Assembly (NCBI GenBank): GCA_035550735.1
Contig: DASZOM010000035.1
Coordinates: 1-42,672 of the forward strand
Length of the DNA: 42,672 bases
Direction: 5' to 3'
Source of the DNA: JANQRA01 sp035550735
Lineage (GTDB): Bacteria > Actinomycetota > Acidimicrobiia > Spongiisociales > ZC4RG35
The notes under the pieces were generated by a model, which was given only the letters and a program-made list of their open reading frames with translations, was not told the DNA's origin and ran no database searches. Of the stretch, positions 6,621-15,257 are shown piece after piece. The translations under genes were made by a program, and so were the position numbers. Within the stretch, counting starts at the first letter, position 1. The number at the start of each line of letters is the position of its first letter.

Positions 6621-6658
6621 CCTGATCGGAGGTCGGCGAAGCCCCTGTTGATCTGATC

Positions 6659-6994
6659 ATGCCAAGTGGCCTCTTCGAGAAGAAGGAGCGATCCGGCGTC
6701 TGGTGGAGAGACCATTCGCTGTCGATCATCATCGGCCTCATCCTCCTCGTGCAGACCATTTATGCGCTGTGGTCGGGGGCCTATGTGTTCGCACGGGAGC
6801 AACCCCTCGGCGCCGACGTCGCCCCTTGGTCGGGGGGCTTCTGGATGTGGTGGGGATGGGAGTACAACATCTCGGTGGTCGCCGACACCTATGGCGTCCT
6901 CCTCATCGTCCTGCTCTCCAAGTGGCTCCGTGAGGTCGGCTCGGCTGAGGACAAAGGAGCCACGGCAGGAGGACAGTCGTCCGATCGCTCCTAG
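6659..6994 (+). CDS. small membrane protein, DUF6766-like second half
   Basis: This 111-residue protein begins MPSGLFEKKERS and has hydrophobic segments at about residues 24-44 (LSIIIGLILLVQTIYALW) and 76-90 (DTYGVLLIVLLSKWL). WWRDHSLSII near the N-terminus parallels the WIRDHLLSII of the upstream protein, suggesting that the two are related halves or tandem duplicates. The diagnostic ENWQSEFLQ motif of the first protein is not retained. Function unknown; the two may form a heteromeric membrane complex. The RnfD-like gene begins 15 bp downstream. Confidence 0.55.
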   Translation: MPSGLFEKKERSGVWWRDHSLSIIIGLILLVQTIYALWSGAYVFAREQPLGADVAPWSGGFWMWWGWEYNISVVADTYGVLLIVLLSKWLREVGSAEDKGATAGGQSSDRS

Positions 6995-7009
6995 TCTCGT
7001 GGCCCTGCG

Positions 7010-8575
7010 ATGACCATGGAGACGAGGAGCATCCGACTGGGCCGGCGAAGGGTCCCGGTGATCCTGCCCAATCGCCGCGACGCCCGACTGCACACGGCCT
7101 CGGTGATCATTTCCATCCACGTCATCGGGATCACCGCACTCGCCTTCGAGGTCTCGGTGCCCCAGATCCTCTCTGCGATGGTGACTGCAGGCGTCATCGA
7201 CGTGGCTCTGACTCTTCGACAGACCGGCAAGCTGGTGTGGCCCGCGAGCGGCATGCTCACCGGCAGCGGCGTCGCCCTGATCATGCGACTCGTGGGCATG
7301 GGCCCCGGCGAGTTCTGGAGCTGGAGAGGCTGGTACTGGTTCGCCGTGGTGTCCGGTGTGTCGGTGCTGACCAAACATGTCATCCGACTGGGCGGGAGCC
7401 ACGTCTTCAACCCGTCGAACATCGGTCTCGTCGTGGCGTTCCTGGTGCTGGGCCCGGAGCTCATCGAGCCCCTCGACTTCTGGTGGGCCCCGTTGGGACC
7501 GTGGATGGTGATCGCCTACGCGGTGATCATCGTGGGCGGCATCTTGATCACCCGCCGTCTCTATCTGCTGGAGATGGCAATCGTCTTCTGGGCAGTGCTC
7601 GCCTTCGGTCTGGCGATCCTCGCCGGCTCCGGGCATTGCATGATTGCCACCTGGTCGACCACGCCGGTCTGCGACGGCCGTTTCTGGGGGGCTCTGGTCA
7701 CATCTCCCGAGGTGCTCATCTTCATGTTCTTCATGATCACCGACCCCAAGACGGTGCCCGAGGGGCGGGCCGGACGTGTGACGTTCTCTGCGACGGTCGG
7801 CCTTCTCGCCACTCTCCTGATCGCACCCAGCACGACGGAATTCTGGGCGAAGGTCGGGCTGCTCAGCAGTCTCGCCCTGAGCAGCCCGATGAGACTGCTC
7901 TTCGATCGGCTCACCGAGATCGACGGTGTGAGATCAGGGGTGATCCGAATCGGGAAGCGGCTGACGGCTGCGACCCCCGCCACCACCTTCACCAGGGGTC
8001 TCGCACTGGGTGCAGCACTGACGCTGGCGACGACTGCGATCCTCGTCGCCGGCGGCCCGGCTCGTCAGCCGGCGGTGGCCGCCGCCTCGACGGAGATCGA
8101 CGTCGCCGTCGATGTCTCCGAATGGCCCGAAGTGAATGTGGATCGATCGGTCGAAGGTCTCGACATCGTTGCCGACGATGCCTTTGTCGCCGAGCTGACC
8201 CGGACGTTCGCCGAGAACCTGGAGATCGAAGCCGAGGCCGTGCGAACGGTGGACGGGAGCCTGCTCGGCCTTTCCGACGGTGGCGAGCGTCTCGACGTGA
8301 TGCAGGCCCGGCTCGACGAGGCCATCGCCACCGGAATCCGGATCGTCGACACATACACATTCAGCGAGCTCTCCCTTCGTCTCCATGAGGCCCCGGAGGG
8401 TCAGAGCTCTGCAGGCCTGGTGTTCAGCGGGAGGGGCCGGGTCGACCATCTGCACTACGACCCGGACGGCAACGAGATCGATCGAACCTCCGAGGACTTC
8501 GACCTGGAGTTCGTACTCCGTCAGCTCGGCGGAGAGCGATGGGTGCTGGTGGCGGTGGTACCGGCCGGCGATTGA
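7010..8575 (+). CDS. RnfD/NqrB-related membrane protein (UnbU-like) with C-terminal soluble domain
   Basis: The 521-residue protein has about nine hydrophobic segments in its first 360 residues, including the motif GGSHVFNPSNIGLVVAFL and later MITDPKTVPEGRAGR. These match the RnfD/NqrB fold and its relative UnbU, first noted in enediyne antibiotic clusters. In RnfD/NqrB a Thr in an SGAT-like motif carries FMN; the equivalent here cannot be fixed by eye. Residues about 360-521 form a soluble alpha/beta domain rich in Asp/Glu that I do not recognise. ATG 7010 has a second ATG two codons on. An UnbV-like gene lies nearby on the other strand, as UnbU and UnbV often co-occur. Likely role: membrane redox or ion transport, by analogy only. 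Confidence 0.65.
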   Translation: MTMETRSIRLGRRRVPVILPNRRDARLHTASVIISIHVIGITALAFEVSVPQILSAMVTAGVIDVALTLRQTGKLVWPASGMLTGSGVALIMRLVGMGPGEFWSWRGWYWFAVVSGVSVLTKHVIRLGGSHVFNPSNIGLVVAFLVLGPELIEPLDFWWAPLGPWMVIAYAVIIVGGILITRRLYLLEMAIVFWAVLAFGLAILAGSGHCMIATWSTTPVCDGRFWGALVTSPEVLIFMFFMITDPKTVPEGRAGRVTFSATVGLLATLLIAPSTTEFWAKVGLLSSLALSSPMRLLFDRLTEIDGVRSGVIRIGKRLTAATPATTFTRGLALGAALTLATTAILVAGGPARQPAVAAASTEIDVAVDVSEWPEVNVDRSVEGLDIVADDAFVAELTRTFAENLEIEAEAVRTVDGSLLGLSDGGERLDVMQARLDEAIATGIRIVDTYTFSELSLRLHEAPEGQSSAGLVFSGRGRVDHLHYDPDGNEIDRTSEDFDLEFVLRQLGGERWVLVAVVPAGD

Positions 8576-8577
8576 GC

Positions 8578-9960
8578 TCAGAGCAGGGTCATCGCCTCGC
8601 CCGGGCTGAGCAGGAACGGCGGTAGATAGGCCGGCAGGTTCGAGAGTGGCAGCACATCGGGGTGGAGGTCGATGCCGAGGGCGTCACGCATGAAGTCGCG
8701 GCGGCGCACGATGCGATCCCACGAGCCCGGATAGGCCCGGGCATATCGGGAGCGGAATTCGTCGTCGGCCAGGGCGATGCCGTCCTCGATGTTGGTGGTG
8801 AAATAGGGCGTCCCGGTCGCCGGGATGATGTCCACCTGCATGACCATTCCCGACCTCAGCTCGACCTTGGATCCCTTCGCCACCGGTGTGTTCACCCACT
8901 CGTCGAGATGGAGCTGGTGACCGGGATTCAGGAAGATCCCGAAGAAGGGGTCGCCGAGCCGGCGTTCCACGATGTCGTGTAGGACTGCTCCGCGCTGCCC
9001 GATGTGGAGGGCCTGATACCACTCGGACACCGCCTCGAAGTAGGGCGCCACGAGACGCTCCAGGTAATCGTCGATCTCCCGCGGCAGCTCTTCGCGACCG
9101 GCGACCGCGAAGCCCGCCCGGCAGTTGAGAGCACCCCAGATCCCGAAGGCGACGGTGAAGGGGTCGCCTCGCTCGATGCGGCGGTCGCTCGGGCTGAGCA
9201 GTCCGAGCCGCGCACGATCGCCGGCCGTCAGCATGAGATGACACGACAGCGGAGAGCCGTTCCAGCCCAGAAGTGCCACGGCCTCCTGCTCCGTCATCCC
9301 AGGGACCAGGCCGTTGACCAGCCGGCGCACTCCCTGCGACGTCTGACATGCCGCCCACTCGAAGTAGGCGAGCTGCTCCGGCTCGTTGATCACCCTCATC
9401 CCGTCGGCGGCATGGATCAGGATGCCGGTCGCATTGGCGACGTTCTCCTCGCCGGCCGCCTGGCGGATCGCGTCGGCCAGATAGGAGGGGATGTCCAGAC
9501 GAGTCGGGTCGGTGAACGTCTTCCAGCCCAGGACCCCGATACGGCGACCGGGCAGGACCCCCGTCTCGGCGAAAACCTCGGCGAGCAGGGGAGAGCGGTC
9601 ACGTGGCTGGCCGGGCAAGCTGAACTCCTGGAAGAGACGCACCTCCATCGGCAGTGGAGCGTTCTCGGCCATCCCGACACATTCGTTCCCGACCAGGATC
9701 GTGGGCTCGCCGTCGGTCCCGGTGATCAGCAGAGCCTCCTCGAACCGGGGGTCGAATCCCGTCAGGTAGGAGAGGTTGGCGCTGTGCTCCCGATCGGCAT
9801 ACACGACGGCGCGGTCATAGCCCGCAGCCTCGACCCGGGCCCGGAAGCGATCCATCCGGGCGGCGTACACCTGGGACGGGATCTGCGGCATCGAATCGGG
9901 CATCCCGAACTCTGGGAGTTCGACAGGACGCAGCCTTGCCGCGGCGCGGGTCGAGGTCAT
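8578..9960 (-). CDS. M24-fold (creatinase/prolidase-like) protein with degenerate metal site
   Basis: The 460-residue protein has an N-terminal creatinase/prolidase domain (about residues 30-190, with YLTGFDPRFEEALLI) and a C-terminal pita-bread domain (about 200-440). In active M24 peptidases two Asp ligands lie in ...DFG...(11 residues)...D; here both positions are Ala (VAFGIWGALNCRAG). The His of GHxxxLD is kept (NPGHQLHLDEW), the next ligand Glu is Asp (QVDIIPA) and the last Glu is present (NIEDGIAL). Metal-dependent peptidase activity is therefore unlikely. Creatinase is a precedent for a metal-free active M24 enzyme. The start codon overlaps the stop of the UnbV-like gene by four bases, so the two are translated together. 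Confidence 0.75.
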   Translation of the reverse strand: MTSTRAAARLRPVELPEFGMPDSMPQIPSQVYAARMDRFRARVEAAGYDRAVVYADREHSANLSYLTGFDPRFEEALLITGTDGEPTILVGNECVGMAENAPLPMEVRLFQEFSLPGQPRDRSPLLAEVFAETGVLPGRRIGVLGWKTFTDPTRLDIPSYLADAIRQAAGEENVANATGILIHAADGMRVINEPEQLAYFEWAACQTSQGVRRLVNGLVPGMTEQEAVALLGWNGSPLSCHLMLTAGDRARLGLLSPSDRRIERGDPFTVAFGIWGALNCRAGFAVAGREELPREIDDYLERLVAPYFEAVSEWYQALHIGQRGAVLHDIVERRLGDPFFGIFLNPGHQLHLDEWVNTPVAKGSKVELRSGMVMQVDIIPATGTPYFTTNIEDGIALADDEFRSRYARAYPGSWDRIVRRRDFMRDALGIDLHPDVLPLSNLPAYLPPFLLSPGEAMTLL

Positions 9961-11618
9961 CGGGATCCGGAGTCTGGCACGGGTCCGGGCTCGGCGTCAC
10001 GTCCGATCTCCCAGAGCCGACCGGCCGCGAGAGTCATCCATTCACTCGTCTCGCCGTCGGGCCAGGTCACCTTCACCGAGGCCTCCTCGGAGGCACCGAT
10101 GCCGAAATGGAGCGGCCCGGCCTCACCCCCGGCGTGACCGCCCCCGACCGTGATCTCCTGGAGGATGGTCTCCCGGCCCAGTCTCACCGCGACCTTCGCG
10201 CCGACGGCATCGGGGTTCGGCGCCGGCTGGGTGACCTCGAGCGTGATCCAGTTGCCAGCCGTCGCCAGACCGGTGTTGCGCCACAGCCTGACCGGTTCCC
10301 TCCGCTCCACGACCACCATGTCGAGCCAGCCGTCCCGGTTCAGGTCGGCAAGGGCGCCTCCCCGGCTGCGTGAGTAGTCGAGCACGCCGGCGCTGCCGGC
10401 GCTCTCGGTGAACGTCCCGTCCGGCTGGCCGAGGAGGAGATTGTTCGGGTCCTCCATAGCGAACTCGCTCTGGGCCTCGACGTTGCCTTTGGTGACGAAG
10501 AGATCGACGAAACCGTCGTTGTTGACGTCACCGAACTCGGCATGCCATGCCGTGGAGGGGCGATCGGTGTCTCCGACGAAGGGCCGATGCGCGTTGGCGC
10601 CGAGCTCGAGGGCGATGTCCTCGTAGCTGGGCTGCTCCGAGCCCTCCGCGAGAGTCTGCAGCTTGTTGTCGCCCTGGCTCGTGAGGAAGACCTCCGGGGC
10701 GCCGTCATCGGTGAGATCCTGACTGGCGATACCCATTCCCCAGATCTGCATCGTCTCCCAGCCGTCCTCTGACGTGTAGAGGCTGGGTGTCGTCCCCGGT
10801 TCGATCCGCCAGAGCTGTTCCTGGCCGTCCCGGTAGTAATGACGGTCGTTGGTCATCCTGAGGTCACGTCTGCCGGTCCCGCTCCAGTCGCTGAAGAGGA
10901 TCGACAACGTGCAGTAGCCGGGGGAGAGCGCGACGGGGGCGGCGTATTGCTCTCTTCCCGCCGGGCGGATCAGCTGATGGGGGGCACACGCATCCCTCTG
11001 ACCCAGATGTTCGAGGTCGAGGTAGTTGCCGAAGGCGAGGGTGGGGAGCGATTCTCCCGGCTCCCAGGTGGCGCTGAACGCGGCTGTCCAATGGTTCCCG
11101 GCGTCGATCCCCCAGATCTCGTCGGCGGGCTCGAAGCGGCAGTCGCCGAGCCCGCGCAACATCTCGTTCTCGCCTACGCGCAGCACGGCCAGGTCGAGAT
11201 CGCCGTCCCCGTCGATGTCCAGGGGGTAGGCACCGGTCACACCGGTGAGGTCGGTTGCGGGGCTCGGAGCTGTGGCGAAGCGAAGCTCCCCACCGACCCC
11301 GGTCTCGTTGACGAACAGTCCGGCCGGCCTCGAGCCCCCCGCCAGATAGAGATCCGGAAGGAGGTCGTCGTTGCAGTCGAAGACTGCTACGCCTCCGCCG
11401 ACGAAGAACTCGAAGTCCCCGTCGTAGACGTGTCCGACGCCTGCCGACGTCGTCTCCTCGACGAAGCTCGGCGGGCCCGAGGCCGCGCTGGGCGTGTCAC
11501 CACGGAGGACATCGGTGATCAGCAAAGCGGCCCCAGCTGTGATCCCGGCGCCAACCACGATCCCGACGATGAGCAGGACGACGTTCGGCGAGCGGGTCGG
11601 GACACGCTCCTGGCTCAT
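9957..11618 (-). CDS. CRTAC1/UnbV-type protein: FG-GAP/VCBS repeats plus ASPIC/UnbV domain
   Basis: The 553-residue protein has a single N-terminal membrane helix (about residues 12-36) and an extracytoplasmic body. It carries at least four calcium-binding FG-GAP/VCBS-type loops (FDCNDDLLPDLYL, DIDGDGDLDLAVL, DVNNDGFVDLFVT, DLNRDGWLDMVVV). The last about 100 residues match the ASPIC/UnbV domain (GAKVAVRL...TVGGGHAGGEAGPLHFGIG...VKVTWPDG). Such proteins occur in animal cartilage acidic protein 1 and, as UnbV, in enediyne clusters; their biochemical role is unknown. The gene is first in a two-gene operon with the M24-like gene and shares a short divergent promoter region (11619-11680) with the oxidoreductase gene. 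Confidence 0.85.
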   Translation of the reverse strand: MSQERVPTRSPNVVLLIVGIVVGAGITAGAALLITDVLRGDTPSAASGPPSFVEETTSAGVGHVYDGDFEFFVGGGVAVFDCNDDLLPDLYLAGGSRPAGLFVNETGVGGELRFATAPSPATDLTGVTGAYPLDIDGDGDLDLAVLRVGENEMLRGLGDCRFEPADEIWGIDAGNHWTAAFSATWEPGESLPTLAFGNYLDLEHLGQRDACAPHQLIRPAGREQYAAPVALSPGYCTLSILFSDWSGTGRRDLRMTNDRHYYRDGQEQLWRIEPGTTPSLYTSEDGWETMQIWGMGIASQDLTDDGAPEVFLTSQGDNKLQTLAEGSEQPSYEDIALELGANAHRPFVGDTDRPSTAWHAEFGDVNNDGFVDLFVTKGNVEAQSEFAMEDPNNLLLGQPDGTFTESAGSAGVLDYSRSRGGALADLNRDGWLDMVVVERREPVRLWRNTGLATAGNWITLEVTQPAPNPDAVGAKVAVRLGRETILQEITVGGGHAGGEAGPLHFGIGASEEASVKVTWPDGETSEWMTLAAGRLWEIGRDAEPGPVPDSGSR

Positions 11619-11680
11619 CGATCTTGCCCGTCGCCCCGCTCCGGTTCACAATGCCGCGTCCCCTGATTGGAGCAACGCAG

Positions 11681-12679
11681 ATGGAAGAGTCGCTCGACCC
11701 GGTGCTGTGGGGTGTCCTCAGCACGGCTCGGATCGGAACCGAGAGGGTGATCCCTGCGATGGCCTCCTCCGAGCTCAGCCGGGTGGTGGCGATCGCCTCC
11801 CGCGATCCGGAGCGAGCCGCGGAGGCGAAGGTAGCTCTCGGTCTGGAGCGGGCCTACGGCTCCTACGAGGAAATGCTTGCCGACCCCGAGATAGAAGCGG
11901 TGTACAACCCGCTTCCCAACCACCTCCATCTGGAGTGGACCGTGGCCGCGGCCGAGGCCGGCAAGCACGTCCTCTGTGAGAAGCCGCTGGCCATGTCCAG
12001 TGCCGAGGCCCGCACCATGATCGAGTCCTGCGAGCGGGCCGGTGTGAAGCTGATGGAGGCGTTCATGTATCGCCTCCACCCGCTCTGGACCGAGACCAAG
12101 CGCATCGTCGACGAAGGGGAGATCGGAGAGCTGCAGGCGATCCAGGTCGCCTTCTCCTACTTCAACGACGACCCCACCAACATCCGGAACATCCCCGAAG
12201 TGGGCGGTGGCGCCCTCTACGACATCGGGTGCTATGCGATCAGCGCGTCCCGCTTCCTGTTCGGGTCGGAGCCGACCCAGGTCAAGGCGGTGTTGCGCCG
12301 CGATGTGTCGCTCGGGACCGACGTCGTCACCGGTGGGTTGCTCGACTTCGACGGTCGCATCGCCGGATTCGTCTGCTCCACACAGGCGGAGCCCGATCAG
12401 CGGGTCGACGTCTATGGAACGAAGGGCCGTCTCACGGTGGAGATCCCGTTCAACATCCCGCCTGACCGTGTCACCCGCATCCTCCGATTCGCAGGCGGGA
12501 CGCCGCCCACCGACCCGCATGTGGTGGTTCATGAGATCGCGCCGGCAGACCAGTACGCCCTGCAGGCCGATGCCTTCTCGAGGGCGATCCGAAACGACAC
12601 CCCGGTGCCCACACCCGTCGAGGATGCGGTGGCGAATCTCGAGGTCATCGAGGCAATCTTCGCCGACGCCACCGGCTAG
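11681..12679 (+). CDS. Gfo/Idh/MocA-family NAD(P)-dependent sugar oxidoreductase
   Basis: The 332-residue enzyme has an N-terminal Rossmann domain with the dinucleotide motif GVLSTARIG (residues 11-19) and the family motif EKP (100-102, CEKPLA), whose Lys is catalytic. The C-terminal half holds GALYDIGCYAI, which corresponds to the usual GxxxDxGxH substrate-site segment with His replaced by Tyr, as in D-xylose 1-dehydrogenase and dimeric dihydrodiol dehydrogenase relatives. Position next to a xylose operon makes a xylose or related pentose dehydrogenase plausible but not proven. ATG 11681 is chosen for GGAG eight bases upstream. It is convergent with the ROK gene; the two stops share the palindrome CTAG at 12676-12679. 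Confidence 0.8.
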   Translation: MEESLDPVLWGVLSTARIGTERVIPAMASSELSRVVAIASRDPERAAEAKVALGLERAYGSYEEMLADPEIEAVYNPLPNHLHLEWTVAAAEAGKHVLCEKPLAMSSAEARTMIESCERAGVKLMEAFMYRLHPLWTETKRIVDEGEIGELQAIQVAFSYFNDDPTNIRNIPEVGGGALYDIGCYAISASRFLFGSEPTQVKAVLRRDVSLGTDVVTGGLLDFDGRIAGFVCSTQAEPDQRVDVYGTKGRLTVEIPFNIPPDRVTRILRFAGGTPPTDPHVVVHEIAPADQYALQADAFSRAIRNDTPVPTPVEDAVANLEVIEAIFADATG

Positions 12680-13935
12680 ATGGGTGCGCCCGCCGCCCGG
12701 CGAACCGTCGGGCGGGGTCGGGCGAAGGCCGTCGGGTTGCCCACGACCTCGGCGAACACGAGCTCGGCAGCTCCGATGAGCGCGGCGTCGATGCCCAGGT
12801 CGCTTCGCCGGATCGAGCACGAGAGCCATGGTGCGGCGAGAGCCCTGTCCTCCGCACCTCTCCGCATCGGCTGCTCGATGAAGGGATACAGCTGGGCGAA
12901 GAACCCACCGAGCACCACCAGATCGGGGTTGAAGGTGTTGATCAGGTTTCCTATGCCGATCCCGAGCCATGTCCCCAATTCGTTGAGGGCGGCGAAGGTG
13001 TCGTTGTCCCCGGCGTGGGCGCGGCGCAGGACCTCGTCGATGAGCCCCTCCCGTGGGGCGTTGGGCGCAAAGCCGGCATGCCGGGCCAGGGCGTCCTCGC
13101 CGACCTCTGTCTCCCAGCAGCCGATCGACCCGCATCTGCACTGCCTGCCTGAGGGGTTGATCACGTTGTGGCCCGCCTCGCCTGCGTAGCCGGCGGTGCC
13201 CAGCATCGGCTTGCCGTCGTAGATGATCCCGATTCCCACGCCGACCTCCCCGGCGACATAGATCAGGTTTCGGTTCCGCCGGGCGACGCCACGGCGGTGC
13301 TCGGCCCAGGCCCCGAGGTCGGCCTCGTTGGCCATCATCACCGGGTCGATGCCGAGCCGTTCGGTGACCATCCCCTTCAGGGGGACGTTGCTCCATCCCA
13401 GGTTGGGAGCGACATGGACGAAGCCGTCGTGGCGGCGGACGACACCGGCGACTGCGATGCCGATTCCGGCCAGGGTGTGCTGCGAAGGCAGGGCCTCCAG
13501 CATGGGCAGTCCCCGTCTGGCGAGCTCGTCGACCATCTCACGAGGAGTTCGAAGCGAGGGGACGTTGGCGACTCTGACCTTGTCGAAGATGTGACCACCC
13601 AGGCCGACCGTGGCGACCGCCATCGAATCGACCTCGAACTCGACCGCGAGCACCACGGCACCCTCGGGCCTGGTCCGTGCGACCGACGATGGGCGGCCCG
13701 GCCCGCTGCCGGTCGCACCCCGGTCCTCGACGACCATCCGGAGTTCGGTCAGCTCCGCGAGCAGGTCCCTTATGGTCGATCGGTTGAGCCCGGTCAGGTC
13801 GGCGAGTTGCGAGCGCGACCGCGGGCCGGCGATGTGCAGCCGGTCGAGGACGGCGGAGAGATTGTGCCGTCGGAGTTCGTCGGCGCCGATCCCCCGTCGC
13901 CGACTGGAGACGTCGGACAAGCGACTTTCGGCCAA
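12676..13935 (-). CDS. ROK-family transcriptional regulator (XylR/NagC-like)
   Basis: This is a regulator of about 419 residues with an N-terminal winged helix-turn-helix (RSRSQLADLTGLNRSTIRDLLAEL) and a ROK sugar-kinase-like domain. The ROK zinc motif is intact: GEAGHNVINP followed by C-R-C-G-S-I-G-C-W-E. In XylR-type ROK repressors this domain binds the sugar inducer. The gene diverges from the xylose operon, and TTTGTTG half-sites occur in both promoter regions, so it is the probable xylose repressor with autoregulation. Start is uncertain: TTG 13935 is preferred because AAAGG lies six bases upstream and a TATATT -10-like box (13961-13966, minus strand) would exclude the TTG at 13962. Confidence 0.85.
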   Translation of the reverse strand: MAESRLSDVSSRRRGIGADELRRHNLSAVLDRLHIAGPRSRSQLADLTGLNRSTIRDLLAELTELRMVVEDRGATGSGPGRPSSVARTRPEGAVVLAVEFEVDSMAVATVGLGGHIFDKVRVANVPSLRTPREMVDELARRGLPMLEALPSQHTLAGIGIAVAGVVRRHDGFVHVAPNLGWSNVPLKGMVTERLGIDPVMMANEADLGAWAEHRRGVARRNRNLIYVAGEVGVGIGIIYDGKPMLGTAGYAGEAGHNVINPSGRQCRCGSIGCWETEVGEDALARHAGFAPNAPREGLIDEVLRRAHAGDNDTFAALNELGTWLGIGIGNLINTFNPDLVVLGGFFAQLYPFIEQPMRRGAEDRALAAPWLSCSIRRSDLGIDAALIGAAELVFAEVVGNPTAFARPRPTVRRAAGAPI

Positions 13936-14032
13936 TCGAGACCTTTGTTGGGGAGGACACAATATACGGCCCGACCATGGCGGGAGTAGTGGGCACCCGG
14001 GCCATCATGTCTCGCTCATGAAACTGCCTCAG

Positions 14033-14067
14033 ATTTGTTGCAGACCCAAACAATTGGTCTGTAGGCT
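14033..14067 (+). promoter_or_regulatory. xylose-operon promoter with probable ROK (XylR) operator
   Basis: ATTTGTTG (14033-14040), six bases, then CAAACAAT (14047-14054) form an imperfect inverted repeat like the TTTGTT/AACAAA operators of XylR-type ROK repressors. A perfect repeat CAGACC (14041-14046)/GGTCTG (14056-14061) overlaps it. A possible promoter, TTGCAG (14038-14043), 18 bases, TAGGCT (14062-14067), lies over the operator, so bound repressor would block polymerase. The half-site TTTGTTG recurs at 13944-13950 in front of the regulator gene. Confidence 0.5.
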
Positions 14068-14146
14068 CACTCACCATGCCGAAGGGCCATCCCGGAGCGG
14101 GCAAGACCCGGGATGCCAACCGGGTGCACCCCATGAGGAGGACAGA

Positions 14147-15244
14147 TTGAAGAGAAGCAGACACCTATTTGCGTTGCTCGCAGCTCTCGCCATGTTCGTG
14201 GCCGCCTGTGGCGGCGACGGCGCCGACGGCGACACGAGCACTTCGGCGGCGACGGGCGCCACCGGTGGTGAAGGGGATATCACCATCGGGTTCTCGTGGA
14301 ACAACTTCAACGAGGAGCGGTGGTCGAAGTTCGACGAGCCTGCGTTCGTTGCAGCCATCGAAGCCGGGGGAGCCGAGTACATCAAGGCCGATGCCGCCTC
14401 GTCGGCGGAGCAGCAGCTCACCGACGTGGAGAACCTGATCTCCCAGGGCGCCGACGTGATCGTCATCCTCGCCCAGGACACCCAGGCCATCCTCCCCGCA
14501 GTGGAGAGCGCAAGCTCTCAGGGGATTCCGGTCATCGCTTATGACCGTCTCATCGAGGACGATCGCGCTCTGTACCTGACATTCGACAATGTCGGTGTGG
14601 GCCGGATCATGGCCGAGGTGCTCTTCGAGCAGGTCTCGAGTGGGAACTTCGCCATCATCAAGGGCAACGGCTCGGACGCCAACTCCGATTTCCTCCGTGC
14701 GGGCATGGAAGAAGTGATTGGCGATGCAGTGGCCGCGGGCGACATCACGATCGTCTGTGAGGAGTACACCGACGACTGGCTCGCCGAGGTCGCTCAGGAG
14801 ACCATGGAGCAATGCCTCACCCAGAACGGCAACGACATCCAGGCCGCCCTCGTCGAGAACGACGGTATGGCCGGTGGAGTCGTCGCAGCTCTGGATGCAC
14901 AGGGCCTTGCCGGGCAGATCCCGGTCACCGGTCAGGACGGCGACGCCGCCGCCCTCAACCGGGTGGCGCTGGGCACCCAGCTCGTCTCGGTGTGGAAGGA
15001 CGCCAGAATCCTGGGCCAGATCGCCGGTGAGGCGGCGCTTGCCCTTGCTGGTGGAGCAGCCCTGGAAGACATTCCGGACGTCATCGAGTTCGAGTCGCCC
15101 GGTGGGAACACCATGACCTCCATCCTGTTGGATCCGACACCGATCACCACGGAGAACCTCAACCTCGTGGTCGACGGTGGAGTGATCTCGCAAGAGGACT
15201 TGTGCCAGGGAGTGGCCGCGGGCTCTGTCGAGATCTGCGGTTGA
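14147..15244 (+). CDS. xylF: xylose ABC transporter substrate-binding lipoprotein XylF
   Basis: The 365-residue protein has a lipoprotein signal peptide with lipobox VAA-C (Cys21) and a Ser/Thr/Gly-rich linker. A type-I periplasmic-binding-protein fold follows: SSAEQQLTDVENLISQGADVIVI, then GIPVIAYDRLI, the motif typical of XylF, and IVKGN-like FAIIKGNGSDAN. It captures D-xylose outside the membrane and delivers it to XylH. TTG 14147 is chosen because GAGGAGG lies seven bases upstream and gives a correct signal peptide; the longer frame to 13610 is antisense of the ROK gene. It heads the xylose operon. Confidence 0.9.
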   Translation: MKRSRHLFALLAALAMFVAACGGDGADGDTSTSAATGATGGEGDITIGFSWNNFNEERWSKFDEPAFVAAIEAGGAEYIKADAASSAEQQLTDVENLISQGADVIVILAQDTQAILPAVESASSQGIPVIAYDRLIEDDRALYLTFDNVGVGRIMAEVLFEQVSSGNFAIIKGNGSDANSDFLRAGMEEVIGDAVAAGDITIVCEEYTDDWLAEVAQETMEQCLTQNGNDIQAALVENDGMAGGVVAALDAQGLAGQIPVTGQDGDAAALNRVALGTQLVSVWKDARILGQIAGEAALALAGGAALEDIPDVIEFESPGGNTMTSILLDPTPITTENLNLVVDGGVISQEDLCQGVAAGSVEICG

Positions 15245-15257
15245 TCTGACGATCGCT

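Noticed and set aside
11615..13396. A 593-codon minus-strand open frame over the oxidoreductase and ROK genes
   Set aside because: It is composed of Arg/Pro/Gly-rich shadow sequence, and both underlying genes are well supported in other frames.
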